The notes under the pieces: model-generated
What the model was told of the DNA's origin: nothing
The model's input: the letters and a program-made list of their open reading frames with translations, nothing else
Databases searched by the model: none
Made by a program: the position numbers and the translations under genes
Part shown: positions 13,066-26,400 of the stretch, one piece after another
Numbering within the stretch: the first letter of the stretch is position 1
Layout: each line of letters begins with the position of its first letter
DNA from: Cordia subcordata
Taxonomy: Eukaryota > Streptophyta > Magnoliopsida > Boraginales > Cordiaceae
Assembly (NCBI GenBank): GCA_028554755.1
Contig: JAPTOF010000002.1
Span: 10,775,001 to 10,839,000 of the forward strand
Reading direction: 5' to 3'
Length of the DNA: 64,000 nt

Positions 13066-15765
13066 TATAATTCTTCTATTAACTAAGATAAATAAGATAA
13101 TTAATAACCACATATTGAAGAGCACCGGTTTTATTTGTGACGTGTTCCGATCCAATCGTATAACATTTATCATGTAGCAACCACGATAATTCCTCAAGGC
13201 ATTAAACTCAAGAAATTATACGTTATTTGTGTTAATTTAAAAAAAAAAACCTAGATCATAGAAGCAACTATACGATATATATTGATTATGGCACAATCTT
13301 CTTGGGGTAGTTTCAAATATTAATTCATTCAATTTCTAATCTAACTTTTTTAAAAAGTATTATCATATTGAATTTTTTACTTAAAATAATTAATCTGAAA
13401 TAGTATTAATAAAAAAAAGTTCATTGGACAGAAATAGAAATGCTAGACAATATTCTATTAAAATTAGACTACTTGTGTTTAAAGTATCATACTTGAACGA
13501 TGCTTTCGTATGATAAATATATTTAAGAAATACAAAGCTACAAACCCAAGAACGCTAGTAGTTTTCGCTCACGAGAAGTATAAGCCTCTTGTTACCTAAT
13601 TATAAAATTTCAATTGTGAAAACTTTTACAGTAAATGACCCTACTTTTAGTTATTGAATTTTAAATTATTTTAAAGATAATATTGAACTTGTAGAAATAT
13701 AAAGGATAATTTGAAGAGAAAAAGGCGAAACTATGTCCCGCGTGCTATAGAAATGGTTTCACAAATTTTTTTTTTTTCCGTGAAAAGCTTTGATTTGGAG
13801 TTTCTTAATTTTTAACATCATTTTTGCCTAAGAGCTTTTAAAAATAATGAGCCAGACAAATTAAATTGATAAGTTTTTAACATCATAAGAAACACTTTTA
13901 AATGTCTAAAAATTGAATTAAATGCACATAATTTATAATGACCTAGGCCCAACTAGGTTGTCACCACATTGAGTTTAATTAATTGACTCGAAATGCTTAA
14001 GCTCGTAAAGATGGTAGCAATAAACTTAAGATATTATAAATCGAACACAAATCTCATATAGAATTGATGTGGGAGAGCATTAAGAACTCCTCCTTTAAAC
14101 ATACGATATCCTTGTCACGGACCAAACAGAACAAATTACAGTCTAAGATTCCAGGTAGCGTGGAAATTACTTAGAACATGTTGTGATACTATATTTAACA
14201 ATTAGAAATATTTTTAACTATCAAGTGACAGTTCTAGTAATATGGTGGAATCAAAAGTTAAAAAATATCATATTCCTATGAACATATTGTCGAAAAAATT
14301 AACTTCCTTGAGTCCTTCACCAAATGGGTAGATAAAGAATATAGCCATAGACTAATACTATTATTAGTTTATGTTGAATGATGCACATAGATCCTCTCAT
14401 CAGTGTGCGTTCTCATGGTTTCTTTACCATTTTCATTCACATGGCTACAAAAGCTAACTTGCTTGTGGGATCACTAGTGAAGGATTAATCCCTTTAATTT
14501 ATTCTAGCTAGCTTGTTGGCTAAAACTAATAATATACCACTCCTTATGGGAAGTTCAATAAACGTCTGACATATGTCAGTACTGCAAGACTGAGGAGTAA
14601 CGACGATAAGTAAAGTGACAATGAAGTGTGAACATTGCTGATTCCATGGTTCAAGCTGTTTTCAAGTGAATCATGAGTCGTGTCAAACTTCACGCTTGCA
14701 CATATCAACTTGGTAAACTTAGGACACCAGATGTTGTATTTTTATTTGTCGTATCTTTTCCTAGTCATGATCGAACGGTTCTAGAAATGTACGCTCGACC
14801 CTTTTACTTTCTGAAATACAACACCACAGCTCTTGGGAAGTAAAGACGGATATTATACTCCAGAGAGTAGAGTGTGATTTTATACAAGGGAGTTTTAGAA
14901 AAGTAAAGGGGGTCACTAGAAAATTTTAACAACAAAGAAATCCGTTACACTTTAAGCTTATCAGGAGAGATCTAATGTATTTTATTCTATACTTTATTTA
15001 AATTAGTGAACTATTGTCTTATGTGAAGAATAAATTTAAATCTTTACGAGTCAAATCTACGAGATACAGTTACTTTAGTCTCTTGCAATTCACACTCACC
15101 CCGTGACACTGCCCTTTAAAGTTATTACTCATAATTGCTGGTGTGAAAAAATAACTATGATCAAGAAGTACTTAATTTGAGGCCCAACCTAGATTGAAGT
15201 AGACATCCCCTTTGACTACCAAGTATTTGCATACCAGCTCCTATATTTAGACACCTAGAGTTATCCGCTCATTAATCAAAAGTATTAATAAGGATCATTT
15301 TGCAGCATCTTGGCATACGATCTCACTCCTGATAGTGAAATATTTATGCAAGAAAATGCTTATCCTTGTTTGGCGTCATCTGTGAGATAAGATAGTTATT
15401 AATTAACTTTGGTTTTGTGGTGGTGCCTTCTCTTGATTTCACGACCAAGTCCGGGACTATTTAGGCAAAAGGAGTTCAACTCGAAGGAAGAAAATATCCA
15501 CATGCAAGAGAAGTTGGATAGAAGATAAATATTGAATCAAGTGATTACGAATTACATGCTAAGTAATTACAACTACATTATAATACTTATGATTACAATT
15601 ACAAATCTTGATTTCGAGTTATTATAATAAAAACAAATGAAGAAATTAACTTAAAAAAAAAAGAAAAAGAAAAAGAAAAAGTTATTACAATTCCCCCCCC
15701 CCCTACCCTTTCGGTAATTTGGTAGGCTTCCTATGAGTAGTTCTTTTTTTGTTTTAACAAAACAA
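13066..15765. other. Intergenic, with a possible Ty3/gypsy LTR end near 15368
   Basis: No gene recognised. At 15368-15387 the sequence TTTGGCGTCATCTGTGAGAT is close to the TTTGGCGCCGTCTGTGGGA motif found just inside the 5' LTR of many plant Ty3/gypsy elements. The preceding kilobase could therefore be a relict LTR, but no paired LTR, TSD or gag-pol was seen. Confidence 0.3.
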
Positions 15766-16171
15766 GTAAGAGCTTGTTTAACCCAACTTTTAAACAATCA
15801 AAAATGTTTTATGCGAGTTTAAAAGCTAAAGCTAATCTGCTTAGTGAATTTCTAAAAATGCTTTTACATAAAAGCCAAAGCTAAAAAAAGTTGAAAAAGC
15901 AAAAGCTTCAAACTGTTTGGAGTTTTTAGAAAAAAAGCTTTTGAAAATCTATTTTTATATCATGTTAAAAATTATTTTTTCTTCTTTTCTCAAAAATGCT
16001 ACTCCATAATTTTGAAATTTCAATGTTGCCCTCAAAGCAATTAAAAGCTCAACTTATGAAGCCAAACAATCAATGGCTTTTATTTAGCAGTACTTTTAAT
16101 CAAAAATCTACCGTTAAAAACTCTATAGCTCAATAGTTGAAATATCACAACTACATTAAACAGAGCCTAAG
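15766..16171. mobile_element. hAT-like MITE candidate
   Basis: The left end TAAGAGCTTGTTTAACCCAAC and the inverse complement of the right end (TTAGGCTCTGTTTAATGTAG) are weak inverted repeats of the form seen in plant hAT-type MITEs. The interior is rich in AAAAGCTTT-type self-complementary words. No TSD was confirmed. Confidence 0.3.
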
Positions 16172-16613
16172 ACTATAAGAGCTATGCATTAATCATCAAA
16201 TAAAGTACATTTACAATAAGTCAGGAGGTGTAAAACGCAGAAAAACCCCGAGTAACTATCCAATCCTGTCAATATAATTAAGTTATTCTCTCTAATTTTT
16301 TATCTTTGAGTTCTTAATATCTTGATACTTTTACTTCCTTTTACATGACAGAAACTTAGAATAACACGAAAATCACTTTCAAATTCTTTTTGGTATTTGG
16401 TATGCACCTTGCCAAAATCTACAAAAGAAATATATAACTTTTATTAGCCCATATACAAATTTTTTAACAAAAACATCTAAATCTATTAAAATAGTTTTTA
16501 CAATATTGATTCAAATAATTTATTAAGAAATTAACTTTAACATATAAAAATAAACAATTACAAATAATTATAATCATAAACATATATTATTACAAACATA
16601 TTTTCTTATTTCA

Positions 16614-16614
<1 letters not shown>

Positions 16615-16665
<51 letters not shown>
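16615..16665. repeat. (TAA)17 microsatellite
   Basis: Perfect trinucleotide repeat of about 51 bases. Confidence 0.95.
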
Positions 16666-16667
<2 letters not shown>

Positions 16668-17136
16668 TAATACTTAATTATACCTTTTTACATCCATCAG
16701 CTAACAGATTGTTAACTCAATAGCCAAGTTTACTAAGAATATTTTATTCAATCAATTAATTAGACGATTATCTATTAACAGTTAAACTAATCAAACATCT
16801 AATACCGGATATACATACATGTCTTGAAAAATGTCTTCTTAATTAATTAATATTGTTTGCATAGAAAAGACCAGAACGTGAGATCGTGTAGCAACAGTAA
16901 TAATGATGCAGATTTCAGATCTTTGGTGCACGCAACCAGCATTGGTTCACGGCCTAGGTGAATGCAACCAGCTTCTCTATTGGCTCTAACTTGTAAAAAA
17001 TATATATAAAAGAAAAATTGTATCATTTTATATGTTTTGCAAAAATCTATCATACATGTGAGGGTTTGACCGACTGACACGTGTGAGTATAATATATATA
17101 TATACACATACTACTATATACATATATTATATACGC

Positions 17137-17138
<2 letters not shown>

Positions 17139-17178
<40 letters not shown>
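17139..17178. repeat. (TA)20 microsatellite
   Basis: Perfect dinucleotide repeat of about 40 bases. Confidence 0.95.
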
Positions 17179-17179
<1 letters not shown>

Positions 17180-18584
17180 CTTGGACCGAGGGAGCTGAAA
17201 TGGCTGCTGGAATATGGCCCGTAATCTCCTGGGCCTCGTGACTTGGCCTATCGGTCCTGATTCTAGCCCTGTTCTCATGTTCCTCCAGATGGTATACCTT
17301 TTCATTTTCCTTCTTAAGACGCATCGCTAAAAATTAATTTTCGATTATTTCGGGGAGTAGGCTCCCCTAACATCATCCCCCAACATTCTTCTAATTGCAT
17401 CTGGTGGACTTCGAGTATGTAAGTTCCCAGTGGGAATGTTGACCCAAAATTTACCATGCAATTTACACTTTGTTAACTTCTCTATATGTGCATTAAGCGA
17501 AAGTTCAAAAGTTTTAACATCCTTTTGTATTCTTCAATTAAGGGTACAGTAGACTCCAAGGGTATATTTTTCCTTTCACAAATGAATTGATCCTTGGAGC
17601 GGGTTTCCACCAAGTTGTCTATTCTTTAAATTTTATTATTTAGCATGCCAAGTAAATATATATCTAAAAATTGATAGATGTGTGATAGAGAACATGAATT
17701 GTCTGAGTTTCACTAAATATTATGTAACTTCATCCTAACTATTTTAAAACACCCTAATTGCACCGCTGAAAATTAGATGTCATATTGCAACAATATTCTT
17801 AACCGCGGTATTAACTAAGAGACATTTTTAGTTAATATTCGCAATATTTCCGCTCTTTTTATTACTTTTTGTTAATTATTGGTCATTAAATTTTTTTTTT
17901 CCCTGAACGTTGTTTACTATTTGCAACAAACTATATTGTAGTAATGATTTTGCTATGAGACCAAATGCAATGTTTGGAGCCATCACATTATTTGTTTGAC
18001 CGTTTAAGGTATCCATGATCGATGTATCTGAGTAAACAAATAATATTTAATGCAGATATAATGTTATCTGAATCGACAGAAACAGCTTTGTGTTTCAAAT
18101 TGAAGACAATAATTGTCATAGATAAAATTTTATTATGTCCAATTTATTTATTTTTGGTTATATAATTTTATTTAGAATGTTTTTCTTAATACTCTTTGTT
18201 GTTAAATGTTAACGAGTAACCATTTTAAGACATGACATATTTTTTGTTTGAAACTTTAGATTCTTGTTTAGTGAGTTTTTTGGAGATTTAAAATAATATT
18301 TAAGTGGTTAAATTTTTGTGATGGATATGTAATTTTAGTGGACAAAATCTTATAAATGCTTAATTTATTTATTTATTTTTGTTAGGCTATAGGCGACTTT
18401 AGATTTTCTATAAAAAATAATTTATTTTGGGTATCGAATTATTAATTAATGATGATTTCTTTAACATAAAAATATACTTATATATATATATATATATATA
18501 TATATGTTCTAGTTGCTCCTATTATTGGTGACGCTCAACACGTATGTCCCAGATTCCGAGCACAATTATCCAAAATCCAATCAC

Positions 18585-18612
18585 CCCCCACCCCCACCCC
18601 CACCCCCCACTT
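18585..18612. repeat. C-rich CACCCCC repeat
   Basis: CCCCCCACCCCCACCCCCAC-type tract. The complementary strand has several runs of five or more G and could form a G-quadruplex. Confidence 0.7.
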
Positions 18613-18625
18613 GGCTTCCCTCTTA

Positions 18626-18895
18626 GGCTCTGTTTGTTCTGCAGAAAAATGTTTTTTTTGCATTTTCTGATATTTGGTTGTTTAAAATAAAAAGTCAATG
18701 AAAAATATTTTTCTGGTCAATGGAAAAAGGTGATTTTGAAAATAACATTATAATTTTATAAAACGGATTTAATGATTATGAATTGATAATATTAATATGA
18801 TAAATAATTTTAAATAGTTGATCCTCATTAGTCTCTTATACAATATTATATATTAAGAGAGAATTTCCAAATTCGCCCACACCAAACAGAAAAAA
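18626..18895. mobile_element. hAT-like MITE candidate
   Basis: The left end GGCTCTGTTTGTTCTGCAGA resembles the CTCTGTTTGG-type end of plant hAT-related MITEs. The right side (CACACCAAACAGAAAA) gives the inverse CTGTTTGGTGTG. The boundaries and TSD are not established. Confidence 0.3.
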
Positions 18896-18939
18896 AAGGG
18901 GGTAAATGTTGCCTTATATTATCCCTGATTTACCAAAAA

Positions 18940-19095
18940 TATTTATTATCCCTTATGGTTTCAATATAGACACAAAACTCCTTGCCGTGGACTAGTGGTC
19001 AAATGTGTGTTACACATTTGAAAGCTAAATGTGTAACACACATTTGAGAGCCACTGAAGAGTTTTGTATCGATTTTAAAACTATAATTGAAGTAA
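18940..19095. repeat. Foldback with a perfect 20-bp hairpin core
   Basis: The core arms 19000-19019 (CAAATGTGTGTTACACATTT) and 19027-19046 are exact inverse complements separated by seven bases. The pairing continues imperfectly outward: GACACAAAACTC on the left pairs with GAGTTTTGTATC on the right, then TTATGGTTTCAATATA with its partner. It could be a MITE or a small-RNA-generating hairpin; no TSD was found. Confidence 0.65.
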
Positions 19096-19505
19096 CTTAC
19101 ATTTATAATTAACCACAAAAGATAGAGGTGTTTCTAATCATAAAAGAAAATGAAATTACCAAGATGGATTCAAAAAATTATGTAAAAGTTCAGTTACGCT
19201 AGCCAAATATTCGTTTCTATAATTCAACATGGATTAACCTTTTGTCTCAACTCTCACACCAAAATGGGACATTAGTTATAATCCATTTTTTTGGACAAAA
19301 GCTTCCATTGCTCAAAAAGAGAGGAAATACAAGTTCACCCAACCCCAATAAGGTTGAGATCTTTAAATAACAAGAGGGACGAGGGAGAAGGTGTAAGGAT
19401 GCAACCTTTACTGATCTCTCATTTTATTTTTAAATATGTATGTTTAAAAAATATGTGCATTATATATAGTACAAAAATTTAGATTAACCCCTTAAAAATA
19501 ACAAT

Positions 19506-20860
19506 TGTGAGTGGCGAGCTAGCTGTAGAGGGGGTGAATAGAGCTATTAAAATTTTTCTATTGCATGTTCACTTTCTTGAATCTGATCAATGAGTTGATA
19601 GCATAAATGTATTGTAAGAATCGAAAATGCAACAAGAAATGTAAAGCACAAGAGAATTTATAGTGATTCGACCACCAAGTCTATATCCATTCCCCGCGTA
19701 TCCCGCTCGAGTATTTCCACTAACACCTTGAGCTTTTCACAAGTTGGCTAAAATTAAAAACTAACACTTACAACTTGATTTTGATCCGAAGTCAAAAACC
19801 CACGAGCAATTGTTTTTTAATTTTTGAATCCAAAAGGCTAATTTACCCAAATCCCAACTTTATACAATATCAAGATGTGGAAAAGTGTAATATGAGTTGG
19901 ATTTGATAATCAACACAAGACCTGTAAATGTCTTAAGAAAAGTGAAGTTCTTCTTGTATAGGTCTCTTTTTTTTCTCTTTTGCTTTTTCAAACTTTGAAG
20001 CTCTGAAATCTTGAGTTCTTGTCAAAAGACAAAAGATAAATAACATATATGCCTTATTTAAAAATTAGCTATTAGACGCAAAGGATAATAGTAAAAAAAA
20101 AGATTTTTTTATCGTTGTAGAAAAATTAGGGTAAAAAATCATGTTTCCAATGGCTAATTTTAAGATAAAAAATCTGAGGTCTGAAGCTTCTGGGTGAGCT
20201 TTTGTATGTGCCGATACACCGGCAAAGTGTGCCCTACAAGTTAAGAGTGAGGTAGATCATGTCTGGTATTCTGATAAGGTTAAAACATGGGTCTTTTCAA
20301 ACTTACTATTGGGTGGGGTAAAATATTCATTCGATACCTCGGCAAAAGCAAACTCGACAATACTAAAAATATGTTTTTCAAAGAAACTCATGATCTATCA
20401 ACTCAAAGACAAGTCTAAAACCATTTTGAGCATAAAAAGTATTTTGAAAGATATGCAATCAGTTCAAAAATATGGTTAGGCATATAATATCTCAATTTTT
20501 AAATTAAGCGAGAGAGAAAATTAGAAGACTAAGAGCAAGGAACCTTTAGCATGTCAAAAATCTATGATCGCTCCCCTTATGTCTTCTATCTCCATCCTTA
20601 TGTCACCATACTGCTTGATATATGTGAACTTCAAGACTCATGGTGGTGGATGGTCATCTCCAAGGCATAAGCTCATTTCAATTACTCAAGAACTCATCAA
20701 TTCACTGGAATTAATAGGATCATATTTGAGTTCACAAGACAATCATATAACTTTATCTACATATGCCAATCATCGCATATTTCACAAATTATTTTACTTT
20801 TATCATCAATGTTATTTTCATCATCAAAACATAATCACCGTTAAAGCCATAGTGTCAACA
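19506..20860 (-). repeat. 3' LTR of Sirevirus copy B
   Basis: Starts TGTGAGTGGCGAGCTAGCTG and then AGAGGGGGTGAATAG, a common Sirevirus LTR end, and finishes ...GTGTCAACA directly before TGTCTCCCTTTTTGATGATG. The length, about 1.35 kb, is comparable to the 1.29-1.31 kb LTRs of copy A. The inner end is matched by position in copy A (...AGCTAACA followed by ATCTCCCCCTTTTTGATGAT). Confidence 0.6.
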
Positions 20861-20862
20861 AT

Positions 20863-21135
20863 GTCTCCCTTTTTGATGATGTCAAACATATATGTGATTT
20901 CACATAAAATGGAGTCAAGGACAAAGTCAAGGATAAATTATCTACAACTCAAATTCCCCCTGCAATCATACAATATTCCTTGATATGGAAAGCTATCAAA
21001 GCTCCCCCTAGACATATGCATAATCAATTTCATATAGTATCAAAGTTATCAAGGTTTATAGCAACACACATATATCACTACATCACAATGTCAATGTCAT
21101 AATAGATCATATTTTCTCCCCTTTTTGGCATCATT
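20863..21135 (-). promoter_or_regulatory. Duplicated polypurine tract of Sirevirus copy B
   Basis: Two similar pyrimidine tracts on the plus strand (polypurine on the element strand): TCTCCCTTTTTGATGATG next to the LTR and CTCCCCTTTTTGGCATCATT about 250 bases inward. Copy A has the same pair (48383 and 48667). The tract next to the LTR primes plus-strand DNA synthesis. A repeated tract is a reported Sirevirus trait, cited here from memory. Confidence 0.55.
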
Positions 21136-21357
21136 AAATCACAAGATAGGCATAGGGAGTGCTAAAAGAAATATAATCAAGCATTAACCATACATCCACC
21201 AAAGTAGTTAAAGCCATAATCCATCAAAGTAGTAGCTAAGATATAATTCAAAATACAAAATATTAGAGTGATAATGTAAAATGCTAGATGCTAAAGGTTG
21301 TTTGAGTTAGGAGAAATAGAAAGGATTATTTTCAAAAATCAGGAGAATAAAAGAAGT

Positions 21358-22610
21358 TTAGTCATTGTGAGGACCCGAAGGAGAGATATGGAAAAAGTCC
21401 TCCAAACTCTCCAAAGTTGTTTCCATCACGGTTCGCCTTTCACTTATGTTGACTTGCCTCTCTTTCATATCCCGAATGTCATCCTTCATTTTCATGATAA
21501 TCTCTGTAAGTGTAGGCATCCGTTGGCTACTAGAAGCTCCACTAGCATAGGCATATTGTGTTCCAAAATCTTTCATAGGGCCTCTTAGACTGGTAGCAAT
21601 TTCCACTTCCACTTGCGTATCACCTTTCAATATCCCTTTCTTATTCCACATTCCTTATTTCTTCTTCTTCCATCATTGCTTCTTCATTTGCTATATTTCT
21701 CGAAACCACGTTCCCCTATATCTCTCTAGTGATACGGGCTCGTTCAAATGGTTAAAGCATCCTAAAATCTTCTTCCCGAATATAAGTGCCTTGATATTTG
21801 TAGTACTTCAGTTTCACACGACATTTAATCCAAAATTTATATTGCTCGATGGTGGAGTACCAAGTCCTTCTCGAATCATATCAAATTTCTCAAATATATT
21901 TGTTAAGGCCATTCCATAAGGGAGTGAAGCACCCTTCACACTTACATGATGCATATGACTCAAAATGATGGCAAACAAGTGTATTTTCTTCCCCATATGC
22001 ATTTGATACATGACCGTAGCTTCTTATGTGCCAATATTATCATCTTTATAACTCCTAGGCGTAATGATACTCTTCATAAAGTTGAAAAACACTTTCTTTT
22101 GAATAGGTAATTGATGGGCTTTGGGAAATTCTTTATGCACAAGTTTTCAAACAACTCCATCCATAAATAGTTTCTTACATTATTTTCATAGTTTATCAAC
22201 TCCTCTAGGAAATTCTTTTGCACTATAAACTTTAAAAGATCTATTCAGAGTTGGCAAATTGAAGTATTCACTAATCAGCATTTCACATAATAAAATAGTA
22301 ACATTATTCACAATAGTTTTATACCAATGCTCTATGCTATAAGATATATTGTAGTAAAATTCACGTACCAAAGCTTTGTGAACATTTCTCAACATGGTGC
22401 AATAGTCCATCCACCCTTGAAATCTGATCATCCCTACAAACTCGAAATCCACCAACTCATGTTCTGCTAATGACCTTTGATTGATGAAATCCACTTCAAA
22501 AACCTTGTTACTCCCTTGATTAAAGAGTTTTGGAGTTTTGCCTTCACACTTCTTTCTCTTTTCTTCTCTTGATGTTTGACACCTCTCTATGGTTGATTTG
22601 GATCATTAGA
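21358..22610 (-). pseudogene. Relict of Sirevirus ORF3 (copy B)
   Basis: Broken minus-strand frames at 22494-22186, 22011-21814 and 21651-21358 match successive parts of the copy A ORF3 by position and content: ELVDFEFVG against YIVDSDFAG, REFYYNI against IEFYENL, GASLPYGMALTNIFEKF against TTTPGYGMALMHIFSYF, and a coiled-coil-like C-terminal segment (LTEIIMKMKDDIRDMKER). Several frameshifts and stops. Function unknown. Confidence 0.6.
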
Positions 22611-23039
22611 GATGAAGATTATGAAGTGGGTCTGATGAAAAATGAGTCGAAAGATCTTTTGGTTGAAAAAATAGGGTTTTATGAGTGTAGAGTCATGTAT
22701 GGAGGGAGTATGAAGAGGTTGAAGTGAAATGGAATTTGAAACCAACTTTGTTTTTATCGACACTGCAGCCGATCGCCCAGCACAGAGCAAAGTGACCCTA
22801 GTACTGAAAATCTAACCTCGGCAGATGGTTTTTTAAACGCTACTTCTAGGAAGGGGTTTCAATAGCTCGACATGAAGGGGGTTCAACCGACAGAGGGAAA
22901 TTTTGATTTTTTTTCAAGGTTTTTCGTGAATGCAAATGCAATGTACACATAATTTCATTGTAACTCACATAATTTCATATAAAAAGCAACAACTTTCAAT
23001 CAAAGTCACATTCAATCACACTCATACATGTTTCAAACA

Positions 23040-23480
23040 TCAATAAGTGATATCAATCATACCCAAATTTCTTCTAATCATAAAAAATCTATCTTCATAT
23101 AACAGTTTAGTAAAAATATCAGTTAATTGATTATCAGTGCTAACAAATTCAAGCTTAATATCTCTTTTTGATACATAATCACAAATAAAATGATATCTAA
23201 TTTCAATTTGCTTCGTTCTTGAATGTTCAATAGGATTTTTAGTCAAATTAATAGCATTAGTATTACCACAATAAACAGGAGTGTGTTCAAAATTAAGTCC
23301 AAAATCATGCAAATTTTGCTTCATCCAAAGAATTTATGTAACACAATTACCTATGGCAATGTATTCGGCTTCGATTATGGATGTTGAACAGTATTTTGCT
23401 TCCATCTTGACCATGAAACTAACAATTGTCCAATATACCACTATTAGTACCAAACCTTACTCCAATTTGAATCAACCCCC
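23040..23480 (-). pseudogene. RNase H C-terminal fragment of Sirevirus pol (copy B)
   Basis: Minus-strand frame with YCGNTNAINLTKNPIEHSRT, followed by RYHFICDYV and DIFTKLL, the conserved end of copia RNase H, and QLLVSWSRWKQNTV upstream of a stop. It aligns with the end of the copy A pol at 50591-50990. Everything N-terminal is absent. Confidence 0.75.
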
Positions 23481-26400
23481 AAACTGTGAACTTGAAACCC
23501 CAAACCCTGAACCTGCACCGTTATTTCGTCTACCCCCTACCTCCTTTACAGAGTCTGCACCAGATCAGTGTAGATACCAGGTGAAGCATACACTCCTCAC
23601 TGCCAAGGATGTCGTGGCGAAGGCGCCATATCCAAGGTACGAAAAAATGCTTTTTTATTTCATCATGTATTTTGAGTTCTATTATTTGTACAATAGTGTT
23701 TATGTTTATAGGGTTATCTTCTTCTCCGTGTTTTTAGATTTTTTAAAATCGTCAATAGTGTCTTGGTGCAATACACAGAGATATTTTTTGTGGTCTAAAT
23801 TCTATGTTAGTTCATTAGACTTTTTTTAAAGTACTTTCTATTATTGAAAAAAATGAAAAAATAGTGATAAGTCCTAAATAAATTTTTAATTCATAGTTAA
23901 TTGTGCTTAATTTTCGAATTGGATGCTCTTTAATTCGTGTTTTTTTATGCGTTTTTGCATGTTTATACTTAGGAATATGAGTTGGATGCATTATATATGG
24001 ATTCAAAGGCTTTTTGGACGTGTTTGTAGTTGATAAAATTGATTTTGCTACCTTAAAAAATACCATGCAATTTCTGCGCGAGATTGACCAAGCTTTGACC
24101 AAGACTGGAGATAATTTTTGCAACACTTTTGGAAAAGAATTGCATTGAAGACTTGCCATATTTTGGAAAGGAAGGAAATTAATTCTAGAAGACTTTTATT
24201 AAGAATTTTTACCTTTTTATTTTTCTTAGCTTTAAAGAGTTTCCTTATTTGAGAAGGACTCTAGTTAAGAATTTCTTTTATATATTTTTTTACGTGCGAT
24301 TCATAAGGAGATCTAGACTTTATTTAGAATATTTCCAATAGACTTTGATTTCTCTGAGGCGCCACTTTCATGGAGATGGAGTGCTAAATTTCTTTCTAGC
24401 CAAGGGTTAATCAAGATTTCGGTTCTTTAATTTCGTGATATCTAATTGTTTTATTCCTTTCATGCTATTTTGATATTTCCGTATTTACTATTTTAAGAAT
24501 TAATATTATTCTGTGATTGTTTAATTAGGGCCCAGTTATTCAATTGCATGACAATAGGTAGCCAACTAGATTAATTTAATTAATCTAAGAATAATGATAA
24601 CCATGTTTCTTGTGTAATTGCGCAATCTAAATTAGCAATTACTACTAGAGTGTCGACTTTTAGAATCAGGTCTTTCTAAATTCCATTGCAGCCGTTAGAT
24701 ATACTTTGTGGGCATCTCTAGGGATTAGAATGTCTAATAGGTAAGGCGATAGTAGGGAGAAATCGTAGGCAATTTAAGTCATTATCAACACTGTAAGGAA
24801 AGATGAGGTTGTTAGACCAAGCCAATAACCATAACTGATTTATCAAAGTAGTTGGAATTATTTTTGCATCTAGGATCGGATTTATTGATTGAAATTGCGA
24901 TTATTCCTTAGGCTAGATTTAATTCTCATTGATTTCCTGTTTTTCCAGTTTTACGTGAACCTAGGATTGCGTGTTTTAGTTATTTTTATTTTTATTTATG
25001 TTTTTTTATTTTCTAGTTGAGTTGCGCGGCCACGCAACACAAACTAGTGTGCTAGACAGTTTTGTTTATTTTATTTTTCTCGCATTAAAACTCCCCTTCT
25101 TTAATTGTAACTTATTTGATTAATCTACTTAGCATAATTAGCATAACATAGTCTCCCAATCCCCATGGACTCAACCCTTTTCTCACCATGTACTCAATTT
25201 AAATTTACGAGGTAAAAATTGATATTTTATTTTTGGTGGTTTTGATGTCCATTAAATAGCGATCTAACCATATAGATTCTAGATGTATATTGTTTCACTC
25301 AAAAGTGAAAACGAGAGAAAAAAACAAAAAATGTTGTTCTTCTCTTTTATGAAAGAATTTGACAACCTCGGGTTCTAGAAAAGTTCTTGTTATTGTTGGT
25401 ACAGGAAAGTATTTTCTTAATGACATCTAGCTTATTATCATTTGAATTGAAAAAAAATAACTAGACACTTTAAGAATTTTAATATTGTGGATTATGTTTT
25501 TTTGTATAGTATTCTTTGTGATATATTGTGGTACTTTATTGTAAGACTAAGGCTTAATATTTTTAGCACATTCATACCATGCTTCGATATGCTCTTGCTG
25601 CTTCAATATGGAATAAATTCACTGATTATAATTGAAATATATGTTTTAATCTATTCTTTTAAGAGATAGGCTTATGTTCTATTCTGTTGTTGGTTGCTGC
25701 TTCTTCAATGTCTATGTTTATAATGCAAGCAGATGAGAAATTTTGAGTTTTAGGCAGTAACCACTTGGTTGAAAAGAACTTGCAGTTGTTTTGTTTGTTT
25801 TCTTTTACTCTTTTAATTAGGTCATTACCTCAAAAGCGGGAGACTCCAACCATTTTGGAATCATCTGAAAAGAAAAAAGTAAATATTCTTGTAACCTATT
25901 TGATTTATTTTCCTTTCATGTTTAAATCTACTATTATTAATATGTTATTGTTTAGGACATGAAGAGAAGAATGAAGACGATGAAAAAGAAATGAGAGAAC
26001 ATAGGGAATAAGTGACAACGGAGATGAAGGGTCTGAAGGACATGATGATGATTTTGTTTAAGATGAATGGAATTCCAGTTAGTATAAAACCCACGGTGGA
26101 AGAAGAAGTGGTTCATGCAAATTTGGCTAACCAAGATGGAACAAAAAAATGTCGAGGGACTTAATGTAGCTCATGGAGTGAAGGGGCGGGGATTGTGCCT
26201 TAATAACATCCCCCTACAATAATAGGGTGTTGGACAAGGGTAAAGAAAAATATGTTGCTTGAAAATTTTGTTTGGCCATTTTCATTGAGGTAGTACTTAG
26301 AAAAAGGGCCCTGGTAATATGATTGACATTAGTAGTGATACTAATTCCAACCTCCCTTCCGTCATGGTTCTGGGAATTGCCCTTGACTATGAGTATGCCA

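Larger units (their letters stand above)
16172..18625. other. Intergenic with microsatellites
   Basis: Contains the (TAA)n and (TA)n tracts listed separately, and a further TA run near 18476-18504. A GC-richer stretch at 17179-17400 reads on the minus strand as a charged peptide (MRLKKENEKVYHLEEHENR); this could be a retrotransposon gag fragment but has no diagnostic motif. Confidence 0.4.
19506..23480 (-). mobile_element. Truncated, decayed Sirevirus-type Ty1/copia element (copy B)
   Basis: Reading on the minus strand from right to left: C-terminal RNase H of pol (23480-23040), a spacer, ORF3 relict (about 22610-21358), polypurine tracts (21116-21135 and 20863-20876), and a 3' LTR (20860-19506). 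Order and orientation match the full element at 47092-56828. The 5' LTR, gag and most of pol are missing; the break lies near 23450-23490, where the Ulp1-like pseudogene sequence begins. Confidence 0.75.

Noticed and set aside
17127..17324. Charged minus peptide MRLKKENEKVYHLEEHENR
   Set aside because: Might be a gag fragment but has no zinc knuckle, no partner domains and runs into a TA repeat; not enough to call.
20564..20983. 139-codon plus frame
   Set aside because: Antisense to the Sirevirus copy B 3' LTR; chance frame.
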